A stretch of 36,068 bases of DNA, from positions 15,248 through 51,315 of the forward strand of contig NW_019775508.1 in assembly GCF_001039355.2 (NCBI RefSeq), written 5' to 3'. The translations under genes were made by a program, and so were the position numbers. Numbering within the stretch: position 1 is the first letter of the stretch; each line of letters opens with the position of its first letter. Source of the stretch: Lingula anatina (lineage: Eukaryota; Brachiopoda; Lingulata; Lingulida; Lingulidae). Below, piece after piece: positions 29,703 through 36,068 of the stretch. The notes under the pieces were generated by a model, which was not told the origin of the DNA, did no database searches, and saw only the letters and a list, made by a program, of their open reading frames with translations.

Positions 29703-32700
29703 ATGGACACGACCACGAGGAAAAGAAAACGTGTAAGCAAAAATAAGAAGAAAAACTGGAGAAAACATTCGGATATCAAAGACGTAGAAGAATTTTTAGA
29801 AGATGAACGTCTTCAGTTAAGAACTGGGTAAGAGAAATGGGAGAAATAAGCTGTAAGAGTTGATCGTTTAGAGGAGCAGCAACAGTATACATGTTCAGAA
29901 AGTATATTACGAATTAACGTTGAATTTTAATTGATAATGAATAAAAAATGTATTATTAGCATCTGAGAAAGAGTGTATAAGATATATGTTGCTGCTGATG
30001 TAGAGTACGTCTTTTAATGGGTTTGGATTGCCACAACTAGTGCAGGTGGCATTTAATGACGTTTGCTCTACATTACGCGTAACAAAATGTAGGCGAAAAT
30101 ATTTTGCGGTACTTTTTGGAATATTGGGTGTCTTTAAAATGCTTATAACGAGGTAAAAGTTAAAAGTATTAATTGATATTTAGGATGGCTGGTAATTACC
30201 TTATTTTGTTTGTCTATATATAATTACAGTGGTCTTGTGGCTGAAAAGGCAGATGCACAGCTCTTCTTTGTTGACAAGTTTGTGGAGGATGAAGCCGATC
30301 CTGAGGGGCATGGTAATTGTTGTTGGTTTATTGCAAAGAAAAAACTATTATCAGCTTAATTTTTTTATTTTTTCAATATATTCCATTTTTTAAAAAAAAA
30401 ATTTAACCAGCAAATATACCCACATGTTAATTAATTTTTATTGTTATAATATCTTCTGCATGGGGTCTATATATGCTGCTCCATACTTTGTGGGCACATG
30501 TACACTGTGCTAGGCAGACATTTTTGTCACATTGTAATGTCTTACCAGATGTGCCCAAGAGGAGAAGAAAAGAGCCAAAACCATTGAGATGTCATGGTAA
30601 CCTACATGCTAACACTGATGTTAAACCAGCTGTGATGTAAGTTTAAAAACATTTTAACACTTTTCTTGTTACTATTGTTACATAAATACTACTTGCAGCC
30701 ATTTTATGACTCCCCCTCTTCATCAAGTCATATTCCTCCAGGCTCATACTTGCATATTTTTTTTAAGCTTCATACATTTTGACTGATAACCTAAATGGGT
30801 GAATATAACGAAATGCTTGCAAATTATCTAACAGAATAAATTGCCCACCATTTGCTAAAATTTCTCAAGTATTTAGTTTATCTATAGGACTCTTGTTTAC
30901 TCATAAGTATTTTGTATTTTAGACCAAGAAATATCAAAAGCAATAATATCAAGAAGTTATCAGAACGAAGGAGAATTAAGCATGAGCAGAACATTTTGAA
31001 TTCAAGAGAAAGAGAGGGCAAAGTACACAGAGAGAAAGCAGCTGAGGTTGCTAAGATAAGAAGGATCACCAGGAACAAGCTCCCTAATATAGGCTACGAT
31101 CTCTGGGCTGAGGACAGTGTCAACTGTAAGCAAAATATAATACACTGTTTTCTATCATACTGACCCATTTCATGATAATTCCCCATTGCCCAATCTTTCG
31201 ATTTTCCAGTGCATTTCGTTTTTTTAATAGTTGGTTTTTATGATCGAATCTCTGAGTTAATGTGCTCTTCTGACTAATATTACAGTGCTGTTGAAAGATG
31301 TTTACAGTTTCGCCTGCAGTAATGCATTTTTACTTGTGGTTTATTTATCTCATATATCTTGAAAAATAAAAGCGAATGATGCCAGAAGTTATGCATTTTC
31401 AGCCTCTGTGAAGGAGGTGGCAGAGTATCATGAAAAGTATACCAAGAAGACAAAACCTAAAGTAAGCAGATACTTTTGCCTGTTGCTAATGTTGACATGT
31501 GGACTTTTACTTTCAGTAACCCTGGAAATATCATTCCTTGCTTTTGAAATATTTAAAACATAAAAAGACATGTTATTACAAATTTTTCACAGTTGTACTA
31601 TTTATAACTCTTATTTGAACTTAAATATGAGGACAATAAAAAGCCAAAATCCCAATAACTTGACTGTAAATCAAACCATCAAACAAAAGCCCGTTCCTTA
31701 TGCCTCATAAAAAAAGAAAACAAAAATTGCTCAGAAGAATGTTTGTTATAAGAATGTCTGAGATTGATGTAAGATATCTTTGGGTTTCAGGCTCCTCAGC
31801 GCCTTAGAGCCAAACCTTCTGTGGTGCCTGCCATTGAAGTTAGTCATCCAGGAGCTTCATATAACCCAGCTTTTGATGATCATCAGGTCAGTATGGGGTT
31901 TTATTGAGGTAACAATGCAAGATAATGGAATGGTTTAATTAAATGACTTAACTACAGTGCTCATTTAGGAACAAAGCAACAGGTTTGCCTTCATAATACT
32001 TTAAACTGTAAAAATATAGTTATTGATGATGTGATATATGAAATGTGTTACTCCATTAGTCATGTGAATTCAGTCAGAAATTAACATTGCAGTAAAGATT
32101 TATTTATTTATAACTGATTGCAGCAAAAGAAAATGATAAAATGATAGAAATTATGATTAATGAACATACCTTTTTTATTTTATTTTCCAGACTTTGTTGG
32201 ATGTTATACACCATAAAGCATAAATTCTATGCCAGACCCACTAAAATAACATAACATTCTTTCATATCTGCTTTAAAATCAATTTGCCATTTCTTAGGGA
32301 TTGATAAAAAAATCCATACCCTGCAAGTTATATTGATTGCTTTATTCTTCAGGAACTGTTAAAAATAGCAAATGAAGCAGAAATTAAAAAACTGAAGGAG
32401 GAGAGCAAACTGGAGGAGAGACTTGCTCCAATGCAAAAGATGAGTTGGAATGAGATGGAGGTAATTTTTTTCCTCACTCGGGTGTAGTTATGTTTTTCTG
32501 TAGTCCAAGATGGTTTCCTGTTAAGTAAGACTCCTTCATTCTGACTTTTATGTACAGTCAGTGGGATTCTGTTAAATTGATAATGTGTTTGGTGATTATC
32601 CATGAAACCTGAAAAAAAGAAAACAAGAAACTGAAACTTGAAAACTGAAAGAAACTTGGCAAGAAAAGACTTCAAAATCTTATATATCGAGAGAAGTTGA

Positions 32701-34501
32701 TACAAATGAAATATCATGCAATCTGGTGTTTTAATTTTTAGCAATCCTGGATACAAGAGATGTCTTTGGGTCTTGATGGGGACGATGAGGAAGATGGAAG
32801 TGACAGTGAAGATGCTGATGATTTAACAACAAATCCCCCAGTAAGGCGGGAAAATAAGAAAACAGAAAAACAGAGAAAGAAAGAGAAGTTAAAACTTGAG
32901 AAGGTAAGAGTTAAAAATAGGCAGCAGTAGATTTAAAAGTCTAATACTTTGAAGTAGACAGATATTTAAATGTTGCAGATTCAATCGAAGCATTTTTTTC
33001 TGTGATGTGCGTTTGTTTTCAGGAGAAAAAGCTACAGGAGATAAAAATGAAGAAAATAAAAGACAGCCAGCGTCTCAGGTACAGTGTTCTAAATCAGTCC
33101 CTAAAGCATATGAAACACATGCAAAATGTGTGAAACTTAAAAAAATCAATAAATATATGTTGATCGCTTATCAAAAATATTTTATAACAGGTGCATTTAA
33201 TTACAGGTTCCAAAAATTAGAGCAATTTTATCATATCACTAGGCATGTTATCTCTGTTTCTCTCAATTTCAGATTAAAATCTATCAAGAAAGAGGTGAAT
33301 GAGATAGTAAAGCAACGTGAAGCAAAAGCTTCCCGGAAAGCTGAAAAAAGGAAAGCAGCCATTGCCAACCCCAAAAAGCTGGGCAAGCTGAAGTATCTTT
33401 TATCAGATAAAGAAAATAGTTTGTTTTAGACAATAACATTATTAGAAGCCTTTTTAACAATATTAATGTTTTCCTTGTTTTTATTTACAGCAGGTAATTT
33501 TTTGAGTGACAGGTTTTTTCCATAACCTTCCTTAACGTTACCCAAGATTTGAAGCCCCTGACCTAGAACTTCAGCTAAGTGATGAATTAAAAGGATCACT
33601 TAGACTCCTAAAGGTAGGGGAAAGATTATCAGTTTAAATTTTTGTCATGCAGTTGAAGGTGTTTGGTTTACAGCAGCGTGCATTTTTTCATTGGTTTAAG
33701 ATGATTAAATTTGGCTGAAAAGAAAGTTGGGGAATGTTTTGTTGGGCAAATAATAATTATTTAAGTTGAGAAATTTGGGTAAATGATTACTGATTGACTG
33801 CCAAAATTGGTCAATGATTCATTTCATAGACTGTAAACATTTTGCAATATGCAACCCCCTTGACACAACCCATATGTGAAGAATTTACACATAATAACAC
33901 ATACAGGTGTGGGATAGCATGTGTGTTTTATTGGGATAGTCTGTTTCAACATAGCCAACTGAGAAACCTAAAACTATCTGCATGAATATGTTGAGCTAAC
34001 TGTAATTCTATTATTCAATTTTTCATTTAAGCAGTCTGAGCTAGTTGTTTATCAGAAAATTTGAAAGAAGTTAAGTGCGTCAGTAACCCTAAGAAAGATG
34101 TTTTTTCTTTGTGTGTGTGTAAGGGAGAGAGAGAAAGAGGGACTCAGGATTTGAAGAATGGCTTGATTTGCTAAATGTGGAATTCTTTTCATAATTTCTG
34201 TATGATAGGTTTTATATCTCAGTTACAAGCACAATTTGATATGCCATATGTGCTTCACAGGAAGTGAGGTAACAGCTTGTGAGATTAAAAATTTTCTCAA
34301 TCAGTAGCAAGTGACATAACAGATGTTTTTGTCTTTTGTCTTTTGTCTTTTTTCCAGCCAGAAGGACATTTATTGGAGGACAGATTCAAAAGCTTCCAGA
34401 AAAGAAACATCATAGAGCCCAGAAAGAGGGCCAAACACATTAAATGGACATACAAACCTAAATCTTATGAAAAGAAAGACCACAGGGCTATAAAAGCATA
34501 A
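29703..34501 (+). CDS. NOP53: NOP53 ribosome biogenesis factor (GLTSCR2), 12 exons, complete
   Basis: Exons: 29703-29827, 30230-30312, 30549-30636, 30923-31125, 31403-31461, 31791-31886, 32353-32460, 32742-32903, 33023-33078, 33273-33392, 33547-33613 and 34358-34501. They sum to 1311 nt, 436 codons plus TAA, with every phase matching. Family landmarks in order: basic N-terminus with NWRK and VEEFLEDERLQ (residues 28-38); the arch-interaction motif LFFVD (53-57), which in Nop53 docks the exosome helicase Mtr4; YDLWAED; EVSHPGASYNPAFDDHQ; an acidic run DGDDEEDGSDSEDADD; basic coiled-coil-like KR-rich exons; KKLGKLKFEAPDLELQLSDE; and the C-terminal DRFKSFQKRNIIEPR. The protein is nucleolar and acts in late 60S subunit assembly and ITS2/7S pre-rRNA processing. 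The residue after GKLK comes from splicing at 33392/33547; reading on into the intron gives a stop soon after. Confidence 0.93.
32191..32223 (+). other. Possible stop-containing alternative exon in NOP53
   Basis: After a good acceptor (TATTTTCCAG, 32181-32190) the frame inherited from exon 6 reads TLLDVIHHKA and then a stop at 32221-32223. This resembles the normal continuation at 32353 (ELLKIANEAE) and the TLL found at this position in the human protein. It could be an alternative last exon, a decayed exon duplicate or coincidence. The main exon is 32353-32460. Confidence 0.35.
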
Positions 34502-36068
34502 GAATGATTGGAATATTTTAATGTATATGAGGAATTTTTACAGAGAGAATGTCAAGGAAAAAAATCTCACTAATTCCTCTGATAAAGCCATTCATAATCA
34601 AGTAGAGGTAATGGAACAGTTGAGGATTTAGCAGTAAAGCTACTTAAGACTACAACAGGGAGAATTTCTGGCTATATAAGTCTCGGCATTATTGATTAAC
34701 AATTAGTTCACTGTTCAAATTTCTCATACAGTGTCTCTTTATAATTTTGAATGATCTCATAAAGAGAAATTGATTTAACTACAAGTATGCCAGTTGGAAG
34801 TCACTTTGCTTAGAAAATATTTTGTGGTGCTATTTGGTTCCTGTTACTCTATTAGATTAGATCAGTAGACTCTAGAGACCCGACTAAATACTATGAAAAT
34901 AATGAATTTGTCGTGTGACCCTAGGCTTGTTAAGTAGCATGTCTTGGATGTGCAGAAAGGTGTCACCATGACGGCAGTGTTCTTTGCTGATGCTCTGTAC
35001 ATGTGCATTTAAATTTTCTGGCAGGATTACATCACACATTTTAACCTCATTGGTGGATGTCACAATTCCTAAAGTTCTTGTATGCTATAATTAAAATGCT
35101 GTTTATGATTTGAAATACATAACTTGGAATTAAAGTAAAATGTGGACATGCATAAACAGTTTCTCTCATTTCATGGAATATTGTGCAAAAATGTTTGATA
35201 TTATTTATTGCTTTCAGTAACTACAACTTATCTGTCATCAGCCGGATTTTTTTTTCATAAGATATATAAAGCGTTTTAATTAATACCATTTGATATAACC
35301 AGGAACTTTTTTTTTTTATTTATTAATTTTTTTATTCACTCAAATTTTTGAATTTGCATTTCTTTCACACATATTGATTGTTCAGAAATATTTTGTCATA
35401 TTCTTCCGATCTGATGAAAATTACTGCTGTTAATGAGTAATAATAGGTATGAGTATTTGCTTAAGGTCAGTTGACAGTGATAAATTGTTTATGAATGTAA
35501 TCCCTTAAGGCTGGACTGTTATTTCTTATCCTGAGAAAAATTAAACAAAAGTAATCAGAAAATGAAATTAAATGAACAGAAAAAAATAATATGCCAAGGA
35601 AATGTGTAATAATATGGCAGAGTTTATTGCAAAATATTGGAAAAGCTCTATTAAATGGTAATTATAACTGTGCAACTACTTGATTCATAATTATAGCCTT
35701 GAGCCCAAGCACTCACTTAATATTCAGATCAACAAGTTGACCTTACCAATCTTGTTCATATTTTCCTGGAGGCAGCTGTTGAGTTAGACTGCACCACCCT
35801 GACGTCTGCTGATACTAATAACTGTAAGGTGGCAAAACTTGAATATTCTTGTTGCTTGAAGACGGTTACTATTGCGTCTTAATATTAAGTGTAAGAGGTG
35901 TTTTTCTTCTACTGATTAAAAGTGCTTCATACAGTAACAAAGAACGACAAGAGATCAATTGTTTTGGCAAAGAAGAGGTAGGTTAAGCATAAATATTTTC
36001 ACCATAGTTATTACGTTTTTTTTCTTTTGTGCTGTAACAGATACTTAATATAGAATATGAATCAAGGA
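34502..36068 (+). other. NOP53 3' UTR and downstream non-coding sequence
   Basis: No further coding exon is recognised. ATTAAA occurs at 35129-35134, about 630 nt after the stop, with others near 35537 and 35566, as candidate poly(A) signals. No AATAAA was noticed in the proximal part. The last 300 bp show nothing that I can name. Confidence 0.5.

Noticed and set aside
32020-32120. Intronic C/D-box snoRNA in NOP53
   Set aside because: TGATGAT and CTGA-like boxes exist about 90 bp apart, but no terminal stem or internal C'/D' boxes were visible.
33393-33429. Read-through of NOP53 exon 10 to a stop (ending NSLF)
   Set aside because: The donor at 33393 joins to 33547 and restores the conserved KFEAPDLELQ segment, so the extension is intron.
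1-36068. CRISPR arrays, operons or bacterial mobile islands
   Set aside because: The sequence is clearly intron-containing eukaryotic DNA; the tandem repeats are microsatellites, minisatellites or exon duplications without spacer structure.

Overview
The window is nuclear DNA from a metazoan. It is AT-rich, with short exons separated by GT-AG introns, many microsatellites and several palindromic miniature transposons. Frequent short motifs such as TAGGCCTA and TACATGTA, together with the gene content, suggest a marine invertebrate deuterostome. An echinoderm such as a sea urchin is my best guess, but this is inferred from sequence texture and gene family, not proven. One N at 19579 shows that it is a draft assembly.

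Low-coordinate part, minus strand (225-15960). A secreted mosaic protein can be assembled exon by exon: signal peptide, fibronectin type II (FN2), a short threonine-rich linker, then a strict alternation CUB-TSP1-CUB-TSP1 and so on, with 6 CUB and 5 TSP1 domains, leaving the window at its low end. Every CUB is split over two exons by a phase-0 intron. Every TSP1 is one exon. All module borders are phase-1 introns. The 20 exons join without a frame break into at least 1083 codons. Alternating TSP1/CUB repeats are the hallmark of the sea-urchin egg bindin receptor EBR1, so this is an EBR1-like candidate. The ADAMTS protease core described for EBR1 is not seen here. Two adjacent modules are a recent duplication, and one pair of exons differs by a single base, which suggests gene conversion.

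Middle part (about 16-26.5 kb, minus strand). A second signal-peptide plus FN2 unit lies at 19.2-20.0 kb. Its FN2 exon appears twice, but the two copies meet at the N and differ by only three small changes, so this is probably a haplotype or assembly duplication. A third 5' end (26510) begins a signal peptide - laminin-G-like - kringle protein. All these exons have phase-1 borders, so the three units could be separate genes or alternative starts of one very large mosaic gene. The sequence alone does not decide this. The introns and spacers hold palindromic MITE-like elements, a TTAA-flanked repeat pair and decayed Tc1/mariner transposase fragments.

High-coordinate part, plus strand (29703-34501). 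A complete 12-exon gene encodes a 436-residue NOP53 (GLTSCR2) orthologue, a nucleolar 60S ribosome-assembly factor, divergently oriented from the laminin-G/kringle gene. The last 1.5 kb holds its 3' UTR and non-coding sequence.
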